From an uncultured Paracoccaceae bacterium (GTDB lineage: Bacteria > Pseudomonadota > Alphaproteobacteria > Rhodobacterales > Rhodobacteraceae): a stretch of 63,846 bases of DNA. The notes beneath the pieces were generated by a model, which saw only the letters and a list, made by a program, of their open reading frames with translations, did no database searches and had not been told where the DNA came from. Made by a program: the position numbers and the translations under genes. The DNA is taken from assembly GCA_938049225.1 (NCBI GenBank), contig CALICM010000027.1, positions 1 to 63,846 on the forward strand, written 5' to 3'. Of this stretch, positions 55,019-63,846 are shown piece by piece. Position 1 is the first letter of the stretch. Each line of letters starts with the position of its first letter.

Positions 55019-56206
55019 TCAACTTAAGGCGGCCACGCCGGGCAAGGTTTTGCCCTCGAGCCACTCTAAGAATGCGCCGCCCGCGGTCGAGACATACGAG
55101 AAATCCGCCGCCGCGCCGCTGCTGTTCAAGGCCGCTACGGTGTCCCCACCGCCCGCAACAGACAGCAGCTTGCCCGCTTTGGTCAGCGCTGCCGCCGACT
55201 GCGCTGCCGTATCGGTCGCCACGTTGAAAGGTGCGGTTTCAAACGCCCCCAAGGGCCCGTTCCAAACCACCGTTTTGGCGCCCTCGAACACCGCGACCAC
55301 CCGCGCCACGCTGTCGGGCCCGGCATCCAGGATCATCGCATCCGCCGGGCAGGCGTCTGCTGCCACCGTTTCACTTGCCGCACCGGCTTTGAATTCGCGC
55401 GCCACGACCACATCGACCGGCAGGACAAGCGTGCACCCCGCTGCCTTGGCCTTGGCCATGATGTCGCGCGCTGTCCCGGCCAAATCATGCTCGCACAGCG
55501 ACTTGCCCACATCGATCCCCTGGGCCGCCAGGAAGGTATTCGCCATGCCCCCACCGATCACGATGCTATCGACCCGTTCGATCAGGTTCCCCAGCAGATC
55601 CAACTTGGTCGAAACCTTAGCCCCACCGACAACCGCTATAACGGGCCGTTCTGGCGCACTCAACGCTGCCTCAAGGGCCTTGAGCTCGGCCGCCATCAAA
55701 TGCCCCGCGCAGGCAGGCAGCAATCGCGCCAGCGCCTCGGTTGAGGCATGCGCGCGATGCGCGGCCGAAAAGGCATCGTTGCAATAAACCTGCCCCAACG
55801 CGGCCAATTCGGCTGCGAACCCCGGGTCATTCGCCTCTTCCCCAGGGTGAAACCGGGTGTTTTCCAGCAGCAACACCTGGCCCGACTGTAAACCGTCAAC
55901 GGCGGACTTTGCCGCCGGTCCTATGCAATCCGTCGCGAACATAACCTCGCGTTCCAACACATCGGCGAGGGTTTGGCGGGTAATCTCGAGGGACATCTCG
56001 GGCACCACCTTGCCTTTGGGCCGTCCGAAATGTGCCATCAGCACTGGTTTGCCACCGGCCTTTAAGATTGCGTCGATGGTGGGTTTGATCCGCTCGATCC
56101 GGGTGGCATCGCTTACGGCGCCATCTTCAATCGGGACGTTAATGTCGACCCGGGTCAAAACGACCTTCTGGGCCAAATCCATTTGATCCAATGTCTTCCA
56201 ACTCAT
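55019..56206 (-). CDS. pgk: Phosphoglycerate kinase
   Basis: Transfers phosphate between 1,3-bisphosphoglycerate and ADP. The 395-aa protein has [63 protein letters not shown] and the C-terminal nucleotide loop [12 protein letters not shown]. The start ATG 56206 has AGGGGG upstream; the longer frame adds ten unrelated residues. It lies 8 bp downstream of the 47-aa ORF, so likely belongs to the tkt-pgk unit. Confidence 0.95.
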   Translation of the reverse strand: MSWKTLDQMDLAQKVVLTRVDINVPIEDGAVSDATRIERIKPTIDAILKAGGKPVLMAHFGRPKGKVVPEMSLEITRQTLADVLEREVMFATDCIGPAAKSAVDGLQSGQVLLLENTRFHPGEEANDPGFAAELAALGQVYCNDAFSAAHRAHASTEALARLLPACAGHLMAAELKALEAALSAPERPVIAVVGGAKVSTKLDLLGNLIERVDSIVIGGGMANTFLAAQGIDVGKSLCEHDLAGTARDIMAKAKAAGCTLVLPVDVVVAREFKAGAASETVAADACPADAMILDAGPDSVARVVAVFEGAKTVVWNGPLGAFETAPFNVATDTAAQSAAALTKAGKLLSVAGGGDTVAALNSSGAAADFSYVSTAGGAFLEWLEGKTLPGVAALS

Positions 56207-56214
56207 CGCACCCC

Positions 56215-56358
56215 CTAGCGCCAAAAGGCGATCCACTCGACAACCCCAATGAAGCCGTTCATCACATAGGCAACGACGGCGGCCTGATTATACGCAATGT
56301 CCAAATACAAAAGCCCACCGGCGACCATGATGATGATGAGGGCCCGGGTCAGGCTCAT
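56215..56358 (-). CDS. 47-aa membrane protein between tkt and pgk
   Basis: A small protein with two hydrophobic stretches ([18 protein letters not shown] and [20 protein letters not shown]). It starts at 56358, with a weak GGGGCCTGGGAC upstream, and lies 22 bp after the tkt stop and 8 bp before pgk. Its place in a glycolytic unit may be chance. In related genomes a gap gene is common near this spot, but none is present here. Function is unknown. Confidence 0.5.
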   Translation of the reverse strand: MSLTRALIIIMVAGGLLYLDIAYNQAAVVAYVMNGFIGVVEWIAFWR

Positions 56359-56380
56359 GTCCCAGGCCCCACGGTCGCTG

Positions 56381-58399
56381 TCACAACAACGCGTCGGCCT
56401 GCGCCACGACCGCCTCGGCCGTGATGCCAAATCTGTCGTAAAGCGCGTCAATGGGCGCCGAGGCTCCAAAACCGGTCATCCCAACGAACCCAGCCTTGGC
56501 CGCAACGCCGCGATTGCCATAGAGCCATTGGTCCCAGCTTTGCTGGACGCCCGCCTCGATCGCGATCCGCACAGGGCCACGGGGCAGGACGCGGTTGCGA
56601 TAGCGCTCCTCTTGTTGGGCGAACAACTCGTGGCTGGGCATTGATACGACACGGCACCCGATCCCCTTGCTCTCAAGCAGCGATTGCGCCGCAAGTGCCA
56701 CCTGCACCTCGGACCCGGTGGCCATCAGCACCACTTTGCGCGAGGCGACGGCCTCCGACAGGATGTATCCGCCCTTCGCTACCAGATTTTGCCCCATGTG
56801 CTTGGTGCGCACCGTCGGCAGGCCCTGACGCGACAAGGCAATAACACTGGGTATTTCGGGGCTTTCCAGGGCCACTTGCCAAGCCTCGGCGGTTTCGATG
56901 GTGTCGGCGGGGCGGAAGACCTGCAGATTAGGAATGGCCCGCAAGGCGGACAGATGCTCGACCGGTTGGTGCGTCGGTCCATCCTCGCCCAAGCCAATGC
57001 TGTCATGGGTCATCACATAAATCACCCGCGTGCCCATCAGCGCCGAAAGCCGCATCGCCCCGCGCGCGTAATCGGTGAACACCAAGAAAGTTCCGCCATA
57101 GGGTATAATGCCGCCGTGCAGCGCCATGCCATTCATCGCGGCGGCCATCCCATGCTCGCGAATACCATAATGCACATAGCGCCCGGTGCGGTTGTCAGGG
57201 CCAAAGATGCCCAGATCCGGTGTCAGTGTGTTGTTCGAGCCGGTCAGATCGGCCGAGCCGCCCATCGTCTCGGTCACCAGCTTGTTGATGACCCCCAGAA
57301 CTATTTCCGAGGATTTGCGCGTCGCCACTTTCGGTGCCGCCGCGCTGGTCTCGGCCTTGAACTTGCGGATCCGCGCGTTCAGCGCCTTGGGCAATTCGCC
57401 CGCCATCAATCGATCGAATTCGGCCCGCCGCCGTTGGCTTAGACCCTCCAACCGCTCGGTCCAGGCGTCGCGCTCCTCAACCCCTTGTGCGCCGATCCCG
57501 CGCCAAGCCTTCACAACATCGCCGGGTATCTCGAACGGCCCGTGACCCCAGCCATAGGCCGCGCGTGTCGCCGCGATCTCATCCCCGCCCAAGGGCGAGC
57601 CATGCGCTTTGGCGGTGTTCTGTTTATTGGGCGCCCCATAGCCGATCAGCGTCTTACAGGCGATCATCGCCGGCTTGTTGCTGGCTTTCGCCGACAGTAG
57701 TGCGGCATCGATCTCGGCGGGATCATGCCCATCGCAGCTGAACACATCCCACCCGCTGGCGGCGAAACGGGCCGCTTGATCGGTGATGTCGGACTTTGAC
57801 ACCGGCCCATCGATGGAGATGCCATTGTCATCCCACAGAACGATCAGCTTTTGCAGCTTTTGCATGCCAGCCAGGCCGATGGCCTCTTGGCTGATCCCCT
57901 CCATCAGACAACCGTCACCGGCGATCACATAGGTATGGTGGTCGACGACCCGTTTGCCGAAGCGGGCGCGTAAATGCGCCTCGGCCATGGCGAAACCAAC
58001 CGCATTGGCCAATCCTTGACCTAAGGGGCCCGTCGTCGTCTCGATGCCCTTTGCATGGCCGTATTCCGGGTGGCCCGCGGTGATCGCCCCCAATTGGCGG
58101 AAGTTCTTCACCTGCTCAAGCGTCATATCTTCGTAGCCGGTCAAATGCAGCAAGCCGTACAACAGCATCGAGCCGTGGCCCGCCGACAGGATAAACCGGT
58201 CGCGATCCGGCCAATCCGGCGCGCTGGCGTCGAATTTCAGATGTTTCTCAAACAGCACGGTGGCCACATCCGCCATGCCCATCGGCATGCCGGGATGGCC
58301 CGAATTGGCGGCCTCGACCGCGTCCATGGCCAACACCCGCAGGGCGGCGGCTTTGGCGAAATGCTCGGGGTGACGGGTGCGCAGGTCCTCGATGTTCAC
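56381..58399 (-). CDS. tkt: Transketolase
   Basis: TPP enzyme that moves two-carbon units between pentose and triose phosphates. The 672-aa protein has [62 protein letters not shown], the TPP motif [13 protein letters not shown] and [20 protein letters not shown]. It is the upstream gene of the tkt-small ORF-pgk unit. A promoter-like pair lies just upstream. Confidence 0.95.
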   Translation of the reverse strand: MNIEDLRTRHPEHFAKAAALRVLAMDAVEAANSGHPGMPMGMADVATVLFEKHLKFDASAPDWPDRDRFILSAGHGSMLLYGLLHLTGYEDMTLEQVKNFRQLGAITAGHPEYGHAKGIETTTGPLGQGLANAVGFAMAEAHLRARFGKRVVDHHTYVIAGDGCLMEGISQEAIGLAGMQKLQKLIVLWDDNGISIDGPVSKSDITDQAARFAASGWDVFSCDGHDPAEIDAALLSAKASNKPAMIACKTLIGYGAPNKQNTAKAHGSPLGGDEIAATRAAYGWGHGPFEIPGDVVKAWRGIGAQGVEERDAWTERLEGLSQRRRAEFDRLMAGELPKALNARIRKFKAETSAAAPKVATRKSSEIVLGVINKLVTETMGGSADLTGSNNTLTPDLGIFGPDNRTGRYVHYGIREHGMAAAMNGMALHGGIIPYGGTFLVFTDYARGAMRLSALMGTRVIYVMTHDSIGLGEDGPTHQPVEHLSALRAIPNLQVFRPADTIETAEAWQVALESPEIPSVIALSRQGLPTVRTKHMGQNLVAKGGYILSEAVASRKVVLMATGSEVQVALAAQSLLESKGIGCRVVSMPSHELFAQQEERYRNRVLPRGPVRIAIEAGVQQSWDQWLYGNRGVAAKAGFVGMTGFGASAPIDALYDRFGITAEAVVAQADALL

Positions 58400-58464
58400 G
58401 AAAGCTCAACCTTTGTTTTTTGGGGGGCAGGGCGCGCCCGCCCGGGCCGTTCAGGGATGGGGCA

Positions 58465-58492
58465 CTGATACTGATTGCCAGGGGACGGTCAA
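58465..58492 (-). promoter_or_regulatory. tkt: Putative tkt promoter
   Basis: On the minus strand TTGACC (58487-58492), 16 bp and TATCAG (58465-58470) form a reasonable sigma-70 promoter 66 bp upstream of the tkt start. It lies in the 211-bp divergent gap before the coiled-coil gene. Confidence 0.45.
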
Positions 58493-58610
58493 GCACCGCT
58501 AGGGAAATAACACGCTCGTTCGCCGACAAGACCCGCTGCCCCCTTGACGCCGGGGCCTGGGATGGCAAAGCTGGCCACTGTCATGTTGTGCAATTTGGCT
58601 GAGGGTGAAG

Positions 58611-58850
58611 ATGAGTGATTTGAAGCGTTTGGAGGCGGGCCTTGATGCGGCGCTTCAGCATTTGGCCGCCAGTGCGAAACCACCCTCCATCCCCCCCACC
58701 GCAGACACAGCAGCCCTGACACAGCTTCAGGACGAGAACCGGGCGTTGACCGAAAAACTGGCCACGCTCAAGGCGCAGCGGGACCAGGACCTTGCCCAAT
58801 TGGACGAGCTTCTCGCGCAACTGCGCCCGCTGATCGAGGAGGCCGTCTGA
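58611..58850 (+). CDS. Coiled-coil protein upstream of zapA (ZauP-like)
   Basis: A 79-aa soluble protein made mostly of heptad-like helix (RLEAGLDAALQHLAAS and QLQDENRALTEKLATLKAQRDQDLAQLDELLAQLRPLIEE) with a Pro-rich hinge in between. The stop overlaps the zapA start (TGATG). In Caulobacter a coiled-coil protein, ZauP, encoded next to zapA, works with ZapA to tighten the Z-ring. The size and position fit, but the sequence is too simple for a firm assignment. The ATG at 58611 has GAGGGTGAAG upstream. Confidence 0.7.
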   Translation: MSDLKRLEAGLDAALQHLAASAKPPSIPPTADTAALTQLQDENRALTEKLATLKAQRDQDLAQLDELLAQLRPLIEEAV

Positions 58851-59251
58851 TGCCCGAGGTTAAAGTCCAAATCGGCGGTCGCGACTACACCCTAGCTTGC
58901 GAGCCGGGCGAGGAGGGGCAGTTGAAACAAGCGGCGGCCTTGCTGGATACCGAAGCCTCGACTTTGCAGAAATCCATCGGTCGTGTGCCCGAGCCACGGA
59001 TGCTGTTGATGGCGGGCCTGATGTTGGCGGATCGCACGACCGAAATCGCCAAACGATTTCAATCGACCGAGGCCGAGATCGCCAATTTGAAATCCCAACT
59101 GCGGATCGCGGAAAGCAAAACGGGGGCCAGTGCGCCCGCTGAAGACGAGCGTGCTCTGCAAACCGCGCGCGAAAACGAAAGTGCCGCGCTGGCAGCCCTT
59201 GAACGCGCGACCCAAAAGATCGAGGCGATGGCCGTACAATTGGAAGGTTAG
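58850..59251 (+). CDS. zapA: Cell division protein ZapA
   Basis: Binds and bundles FtsZ at midcell. The 133-aa protein starts VKVQIGGRDYTLACEPGEEGQLKQAAALLDTEA, the ZapA globular domain, followed by RMLLMAGLMLADRTTEIAKRF and a long C-terminal coiled coil (ATQKIEAMA). The C-terminal helix is longer than in E. coli ZapA, as in other alphaproteobacteria. Translation is coupled to the gene above by a TGATG overlap. Confidence 0.9.
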   Translation: MPEVKVQIGGRDYTLACEPGEEGQLKQAAALLDTEASTLQKSIGRVPEPRMLLMAGLMLADRTTEIAKRFQSTEAEIANLKSQLRIAESKTGASAPAEDERALQTARENESAALAALERATQKIEAMAVQLEG

Positions 59252-59274
59252 GCCTTGATCAAGCGTGCTCTCTC

Positions 59275-60222
59275 TCAGGAAAGCGGCACGAAGGCATATC
59301 TAGCGATGACTTTTCGACCCGCGCGCTGTGCGCTTTTTTGAGACGCGATGTTCATGTTGCTGATCGTGCCGACCAGCAGCCGCGCGCCATGTTCGGCCCT
59401 CAATAGTGCCCGTTCTCGTTGAGCGGCAATTGACAGGCCGCGCCCTGCGTAAGCAGGAAGGACGATTTTCTCGATGACCACATCGCCAAAGATCCATTCC
59501 ACCATCCTGGTTGCCACGGCATAAAGGCCCGCGCATTCCCCTTGATACCGCAAAGCGTGCAGCGTGCCGTCGTTCCACAAGGTTTTAAGCCCGCTTTCGT
59601 CCAAGACCGGCAAAACGGCCGCCAGCTTTGGATCCTCGTCCGCCAAAGTGCCAAAACGCTGTGTTACGACATCCGCCGCCGCTTCGATGCTTTCAAAGGG
59701 GGTAAGCGTCACCGTATCCGCCCAATCGGCGGTCGCTTTGGCAATTTCGCCAAGGGTTCCTGCATAGATCAACATGTCGATGTTGGCTTTTGGGGGCAGC
59801 TTGTCCTCGTTCGTTAGGAAGACGCGAAAGCTACTCGGTTTAAATGCGGCCCACTGCTTGGCAATGACATCGGCGATCTGATCCCAAGGCGGTGCGGCCC
59901 CTTCAGATTCGGTATGCCATGCGAATACCTCAACATAGGGTCGGTCAATCCGGTTGTTCCAAAACCGTATTCCGGCGAGCAGGCGCAGACCCGGCACCTC
60001 TATTGTACGATGCGCATAGCTCTCGGCGGGGACGCCCGGCAGGTCCATTTTCCCCTTGAATTTAACGCAGAACTCGTCGTTCGCGACGTGGTCCATATGC
60101 GCTTTCAGCCACAGGCTGACCATCTTGTCGCCCGCCGGGCCGTACAGGGTGTGGGACAGACGGACCTGTCCATTCAGGGAATTCCAAAGGGCGGCATCAA
60201 AGGGGGGCAGCACCTCCAGCAT
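59275..60222 (-). CDS. Hypothetical protein with GNAT-like C-terminal half
   Basis: A 315-aa protein with no clear named family. The N-terminal 130 residues include WLKAHMDHVANDEFCVKFKGK and PGLRLLAGIRFWNNRIDRPYVEVFAWH. The C-terminal part has the N-acetyltransferase look: GTLHALRYQGECAGLYAVATRM, then GRGLSIAAQRERALLRAEHGARLLVGTI and NIASQKSAQRAGR, the acetyl-CoA-binding and N-x-AS-x-x-x-A-x-R-x-GR features of GNAT enzymes. An acetyltransferase with an added N-terminal domain is the best guess; the substrate is unknown. Confidence 0.6.
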   Translation of the reverse strand: MLEVLPPFDAALWNSLNGQVRLSHTLYGPAGDKMVSLWLKAHMDHVANDEFCVKFKGKMDLPGVPAESYAHRTIEVPGLRLLAGIRFWNNRIDRPYVEVFAWHTESEGAAPPWDQIADVIAKQWAAFKPSSFRVFLTNEDKLPPKANIDMLIYAGTLGEIAKATADWADTVTLTPFESIEAAADVVTQRFGTLADEDPKLAAVLPVLDESGLKTLWNDGTLHALRYQGECAGLYAVATRMVEWIFGDVVIEKIVLPAYAGRGLSIAAQRERALLRAEHGARLLVGTISNMNIASQKSAQRAGRKVIARYAFVPLS

Positions 60223-60288
60223 AGCGGAACGCTATACCAGCAAATGCCAAACCGACACACCGCACAGCCCCGAGTTTCTTACGTAGTC

Positions 60289-60660
60289 CTACGCAGTTTG
60301 GTTCGCTTCGCGTATCTTCTCGGCGGCGGCTTTGTCATAAGCGACGCCAGCCTTTTCAAACATCTCGTCCAACTCGCCCGACAGTGTCATCTCGACGATG
60401 ATATCGCAGCCGCCAACAAACTCGCCCTTGACATAAAGCTGGGGGATGGTGGGCCAGTCCGAGAAGCTTTTGATCCCCTCGCGCACCGCGTCATCGGCCA
60501 GCACGTTCACGTCCTTGAACGGCACACCCATGTAATTCAGAACACCTGCCACTTTCGAGGAAAAGCCGCATTGCGGCATTTGGCTGGTGCCTTTCATGAA
60601 CAGCACAACATCATTTGCCTCGACATCGGCTTTGATCGTCTCGTGCACGGGATTGGTCAT
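60289..60660 (-). CDS. grxD: Monothiol glutaredoxin, Grx4 family
   Basis: A 123-aa CGFS-type glutaredoxin that carries and transfers [2Fe-2S] clusters together with BolA. The active site is CGFS with C31 in [22 protein letters not shown] and [17 protein letters not shown] are family-typical. The gene lies downstream of bolA, with a 59-aa membrane protein between. GrxD and BolA form a heterodimer in many bacteria, and the shared operon supports that. Confidence 0.93.
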   Translation of the reverse strand: MTNPVHETIKADVEANDVVLFMKGTSQMPQCGFSSKVAGVLNYMGVPFKDVNVLADDAVREGIKSFSDWPTIPQLYVKGEFVGGCDIIVEMTLSGELDEMFEKAGVAYDKAAAEKIREANQTA

Positions 60661-60694
60661 CGTTCGTTGTCCTTAAACCTGGCGCTGGGCGCGG

Positions 60695-60874
60695 TTATGA
60701 TTTCGTATCGTCAACATTATCTGTGCCCGCGTCCGCGTCCGGCTCGTCCTCGACCACAGGCAGTACCACTTTGGGGGCCTTGGGCCAGTGGCGTTTGCGC
60801 AAGCGTTTGATCATGACCAGATAGAACACAACGCCCACAACGCCAAGTAGCAAGGCTTGCAGCCATGGGGACAT
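60695..60874 (-). CDS. 59-aa single-TM protein between bolA and grxD
   Basis: A frame of 59 codons whose ATG overlaps the bolA stop (TGATG), so it is translationally coupled. It has one TM helix (LQALLLGVVGVVFYLVMI, residues 5-22), a basic patch (KRLRKRHWPK) just after it, and an acidic tail (EDEPDADAGTDNVDDTKS). A membrane protein with a cytoplasmic tail is the likely topology. Its place between two partner proteins suggests a link to Fe-S or redox work, but no motif supports it. Confidence 0.6.
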   Translation of the reverse strand: MSPWLQALLLGVVGVVFYLVMIKRLRKRHWPKAPKVVLPVVEDEPDADAGTDNVDDTKS

Positions 60875-61122
60875 CAGCTGCTCTCTTTCGGGCGTGTGGT
60901 CAGCGCCAACGCGTGCAACTCGCCCGCAGGTCCGTCCATCTTGCCCTTTAAAGCGGCATACACCAACTGGTGTTGTTTCACCCGCGTCAGCCCGTGAAAC
61001 TCTTCGGCCACCACCGTCGCGGCATAATGATTGCCGTCGCCAGCCAGATCCTTAATCTCGACCTGCGCCGAAGGAAAAGCCTCTTGTATCAGCCGTTCGA
61101 TTTCGATTGCTTGCATAGCCAT
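60874..61122 (-). CDS. bolA: BolA-family protein
   Basis: An 82-aa stress and Fe-S partner protein. It has IERLIQEAFPSAQVEIKDLAGDGNHYAATVVAEEF, the His ligand region GLTRVKQHQLVYAALKGKMDGPAGELHALALTT, including the conserved HQLVY block. It precedes the small TM gene and grxD. The ATG at 61122 has AAAGGAA upstream; a second ATG two codons on is possible. Confidence 0.92.
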   Translation of the reverse strand: MAMQAIEIERLIQEAFPSAQVEIKDLAGDGNHYAATVVAEEFHGLTRVKQHQLVYAALKGKMDGPAGELHALALTTRPKESS

Positions 61123-61187
61123 GCGGCGCTGTTCCTTTTGTCTGTTAACAAAATTTAAGACGCGGGGTCGATGCTTGCAAGCACGCG

Positions 61188-63347
61188 TTAAGAAACAATA
61201 ACGCGCAGGGCGTCAGCGTGCAGCTTAGTTAACGCCGCCAGGGCGCGGGTCTGCCCCCCCATGGCAAACTCCGTGCCGCCAAATGTGCCCACTTGGTGAA
61301 ACGGTACCACCCCCGCCAGAGCTTCGGCCCTGGACAAATGATCCGCAGGCACCGCCAACAGATAGCGCCCCTGATCCTCGCCGAATAGAGCGGTCAGACT
61401 GTCTGCTTCCAAAGTCAGGCCAACCCCCGCCGCCAGGGCCATCTCGGCCGCCGCCAGGGCCAGTCCGCCATCGGCGATGTCATGCGCCGCGTGCAGACAG
61501 CCCGAGTCGCGCAATGCGAATACGAGCCTCCCAGCGGTCGCTTCAGTTGCCAGATCCACCGCTGGCGCATCGCCACCCTCATCCCCCATGACCTCGGCCG
61601 CAAAGGCCGAGGCACCCAAATGCGTCCCCGCCCCGCCGATCATCACCAGAGCATCGCCCGCCTGCGCTTGGGTGCCGATCAGCGCATCAGGCGTGGCGAG
61701 CAACCCCACCGCGCCAATCGTTGGCGTAGGCAGGATCGGCGCGCCGTCGGTTTCATTATAGAGGCTTACATTGCCCGAGACGACCGGCGTGCCCAAAGCG
61801 GCGCAGGCCGCCCCGATCCCTTGGATACAGCCCACCAATTGCCCCATGATCTGTGGCTTTTCTGGATTGCCGAAATTCAGGTTGTCGGTCACCGCCAGCG
61901 GCGTCGCCCCCACCGCGATCAGGTTGCGATAGGCCTCGGCCACCGCCTGCTTGCCGCCCTCGACCGGATTGGCCCGGCAATAGCGCGGCGTCACGTCCGA
62001 AGTGAAGGCCAGCGCCTTATCGGTGCCATGCACCCGCACGATCCCGGCATCCGCGCCCGGCTGTCGCAGCGTGTCGGCGCCTACGGAGGTGTCGTATTGC
62101 TCCCACACCCAGGCGCGTCCGCCGTAGTTCGGACTGCCCAGCAACGTTTCCAGCGCCGCCATCGGGCTGATGTCGGGTATCGGTCCCAAGCGGGCCGGGG
62201 CAGGGCTTTCGATCCAGGGCCGATCATACTCAGGCGCCTCGCCCGATAGGGCCTTAAGCGGCAGATCCGCTTTCACGACCCCATTTAGGCAGATCAAAAA
62301 CCGATCCTCTGCGATGGTCTCGCCCACCACCGCGAAATCCAGGTCCCATTTGTCGAACACCGCGCGGGCCACATCCTCGCGCGCGGGGTCCAGGACCATC
62401 AGCATACGTTCTTGGCTTTCGGACAGCATCATCTCGTAGGCGGTCATGTTCTCTTCGCGCACCGGTACCTTTTCCAGGTCCAGCCGCACGCCCAGGTTCC
62501 CCTTGTCGCCCATCTCGACGGCCGAGCAGGTCAGCCCCGCCGCCCCCATATCTTGAATGCTGATCACCGCGCCGGTCGCCATCAGCTCAAGACAGGCCTC
62601 CATCAACCGCTTTTCCGTGAAAGGATCGCCGACCTGCACCGTGGGACGTTTTTCGTCGATATCCTCGTCAAACTCGGCGCTGGCCATCGTCGCCCCGCCG
62701 ACGCCATCGCGGCCGGTTTTTGCGCCCAGATAGACCACGGGTCGGCCCACGCCGCTGGCCGCTGAATAGAAAATCTTATCCGCGTCCGCGATGCCCGCCG
62801 CAAAGGCGTTCACCAAGCAGTTGCCGTTGTACGAGGGGTCGAACCGCAACTCGCCGCCGACCGTCGGCACGCCAAAGCAATTGCCATAACCGCCGATCCC
62901 AGCAACCACGCCGCTTAACAGGCTGGCGGTCTTTGGATGGCCGGGCGCGCCAAAGCTGAGCGCATTCATCGCCGCCACCGGGCGTGCGCCCATGGTGAAG
63001 ACATCGCGCAGAATGCCGCCGACGCCGGTCGCGGCGCCCTGATAGGGCTCAATATAGCTGGGGTGGTTGTGGCTCTCCATCTTAAACACCACGGCCTGGC
63101 CGTCACCAATGTCTACAACGCCCGCATTCTCGCCCGGGCCGCAGATCACCTGGAGCCCTTCCGTGGGCAAGGTTCGCAGCCACTTCTTTGAGGATTTATA
63201 GGAACAATGTTCGTTCCACATGGCCGAGAAGATGCCCAACTCGGTGAAGGTCGGCACCCGGCCAAGCAGCGTCAAGATCCGCGCATATTCATCGTCGCTC
63301 AGCCCATGGGCCGCGATCAAAGTGTCAGTTATCTGCGGCTCTACCAT
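61188..63347 (-). CDS. purL: Phosphoribosylformylglycinamidine synthase subunit PurL
   Basis: Fourth step of purine synthesis. The 719-aa small-type PurL has [74 protein letters not shown] and [11 protein letters not shown], all typical. As a small-type PurL it should need PurS and PurQ, which are not in the window. ATG 63347 has AGGTGG upstream. bolA follows after 65 bp; coupling is unclear. Confidence 0.95.
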   Translation of the reverse strand: MVEPQITDTLIAAHGLSDDEYARILTLLGRVPTFTELGIFSAMWNEHCSYKSSKKWLRTLPTEGLQVICGPGENAGVVDIGDGQAVVFKMESHNHPSYIEPYQGAATGVGGILRDVFTMGARPVAAMNALSFGAPGHPKTASLLSGVVAGIGGYGNCFGVPTVGGELRFDPSYNGNCLVNAFAAGIADADKIFYSAASGVGRPVVYLGAKTGRDGVGGATMASAEFDEDIDEKRPTVQVGDPFTEKRLMEACLELMATGAVISIQDMGAAGLTCSAVEMGDKGNLGVRLDLEKVPVREENMTAYEMMLSESQERMLMVLDPAREDVARAVFDKWDLDFAVVGETIAEDRFLICLNGVVKADLPLKALSGEAPEYDRPWIESPAPARLGPIPDISPMAALETLLGSPNYGGRAWVWEQYDTSVGADTLRQPGADAGIVRVHGTDKALAFTSDVTPRYCRANPVEGGKQAVAEAYRNLIAVGATPLAVTDNLNFGNPEKPQIMGQLVGCIQGIGAACAALGTPVVSGNVSLYNETDGAPILPTPTIGAVGLLATPDALIGTQAQAGDALVMIGGAGTHLGASAFAAEVMGDEGGDAPAVDLATEATAGRLVFALRDSGCLHAAHDIADGGLALAAAEMALAAGVGLTLEADSLTALFGEDQGRYLLAVPADHLSRAEALAGVVPFHQVGTFGGTEFAMGGQTRALAALTKLHADALRVIVS

Positions 63348-63404
63348 CGTCCCACCTGGCAATCCCTAAACTCATCTGAGTGTCATAGGGCAGGGGCCCG
63401 GCAA

Positions 63405-63436
63405 CGAAAAGGGGCCAGATGTGCCTCTGGCCCCTT
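63405..63436 (-). terminator. Terminator of the RTX-fragment gene
   Basis: AAGGGGCCAGA (63409-63419), a 6-base loop and TCTGGCCCCTT (63426-63436) form an 11-bp perfect stem. On the minus strand the stem is followed by TTTTCG. It lies 26 bp after the stop of the RTX-type fragment and upstream of purL. Confidence 0.75.
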
Positions 63437-63462
63437 CAACGGGTTTCGCACTGTGTGCGGCG

Positions 63463-63705
63463 TCAGGCCAGCGAGAAGACGAAATCATCCTCGCTGATCA
63501 AGCCGCGCGCGATGTCCAGCCGCACCACATCGTCCTCCCCATAGCGGACCACCGTGTTCCCGGCCTTATCCGCCTGGATTTTCAGGTCATCGAACTGCAG
63601 CCCTGCGAACTCAAGCGTGTCCAGCCCATCCTCGAACCCCCGGATCTTGTCGACCCCGTCGCCAGCCTCGAAGAAGAAGATGTCCGCATCCGCGCCGCCG
63701 TCCAT
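63463..63705 (-). pseudogene. Orphan C-terminal part of an RTX/hemolysin-type calcium-binding protein
   Basis: An 80-aa frame matches the end of RTX proteins: MDGGADADIFFFEAGDGVDKIRGFEDGLDTLEF is the last repeat of the calcium-binding region, then GNTVVRYGEDDVVRLDIARGLISEDDFVF, the usual secretion-signal-side ending. The upstream repeats and N-terminal domains are missing. In the same frame a TAA comes only 12 codons before the ATG, and the intervening residues (HQKILDK) are not repeats. A real small gene is possible, but a truncated remnant is more likely. The terminator after it is intact. Confidence 0.55.
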
Positions 63706-63758
63706 CTTGTCTAAGATTTTTTGATGCGGGCCAATGCGTTAGGTTTGGTCTTGGCGGG

Positions 63759-63846
63759 ATGGCCCGCGTTAACAAATCTGACAAGGTGGAAGCCGCGGGA
63801 TACGTGCGCCTTCCTATGGGGAAAGCGCTGGCGTATGTTCCCGATG
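63759..63846 (+). CDS. Possible N-terminus of a gene running off the window
   Basis: From an ATG at 63759, 29 codons stay open to the edge (starting MARVNKSDKVEA, basic and Gly/Arg-containing). There is no clear ribosome binding site and the frame is open upstream of the ATG. It lies just past the RTX fragment. No family is recognised; chance is possible. Confidence 0.2.
   Translation, partial: MARVNKSDKVEAAGYVRLPMGKALAYVPD

Overview
The window reads as chromosome of an alphaproteobacterium of the order Rhodobacterales (Roseobacter group). The main reasons are a complete RcGTA-type gene transfer agent cluster lying between mltG and cysE, a GapR (DUF2312) gene, a lipoylated pyruvate dehydrogenase E1-beta, a DhnA-type class I aldolase, a zapA gene with a short coiled-coil partner upstream, and a high-GC codon pattern. 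No rRNA, tRNA, CRISPR array or replication origin was seen.

Layout. 1-142: end of an IS256-family insertion sequence, cut by the window edge. 195-5497: part of a non-flagellar type III secretion locus with two divergent arms, sctD-sctI-small ORF on the minus strand and a split-secretin N-terminal gene, a 418-bp unassigned stretch, a 50-aa ORF and sctV on the plus strand. 5507-13381: housekeeping and accessory genes (LpxL-like acyltransferase, infC with a non-canonical start, thrS, a glycosyltransferase, two alpha/beta hydrolases, gapR, a VOC protein). 13414-24577: a full glycogen operon, glgP-glgB-glgC-glgA-glgX-pgm, behind a LacI-type palindrome. 24877-32063: a NodT-type outer-membrane lipoprotein, alr, mlaE-mlaF, acpP, fabF, mltG. 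32088-47098: the GTA cluster, genes g1 to g15 plus a DUF2793 fibre gene. It has a good promoter, a terminator-like hairpin in its leader, and a strong terminator directly after the capsid gene. 47311-48129: cysE. 48173-52124: pdhA-pdhB-small gene-pdhC. 52205-58399: thioesterase, ftsB, class I aldolase, SDR, pgk, a 47-aa membrane protein, tkt. 58611-59251: coiled-coil gene plus zapA. 59275-63347: GNAT-like protein, grxD, a 59-aa membrane protein, bolA, purL. 63463-63705: an orphan C-terminal piece of an RTX-type protein.

How the parts work together. The glg operon encodes both synthesis (GlgC, GlgA, GlgB) and breakdown (GlgP, GlgX) of glycogen, with Pgm linking glucose-1-P and glucose-6-P. The pgk, tkt, fba and pdh genes carry central carbon flow to acetyl-CoA; acpP and fabF use it for fatty acids. 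The GTA genes build a tailed phage-like particle that packages host DNA; every structural gene appears intact, so the cluster is probably functional. The T3SS is the most accessory part: only four components are visible, a mobile element abuts it, and the rest must lie outside the window or be lost. Starts were chosen from family alignments recalled from memory and visible Shine-Dalgarno sequences; none was tested computationally.
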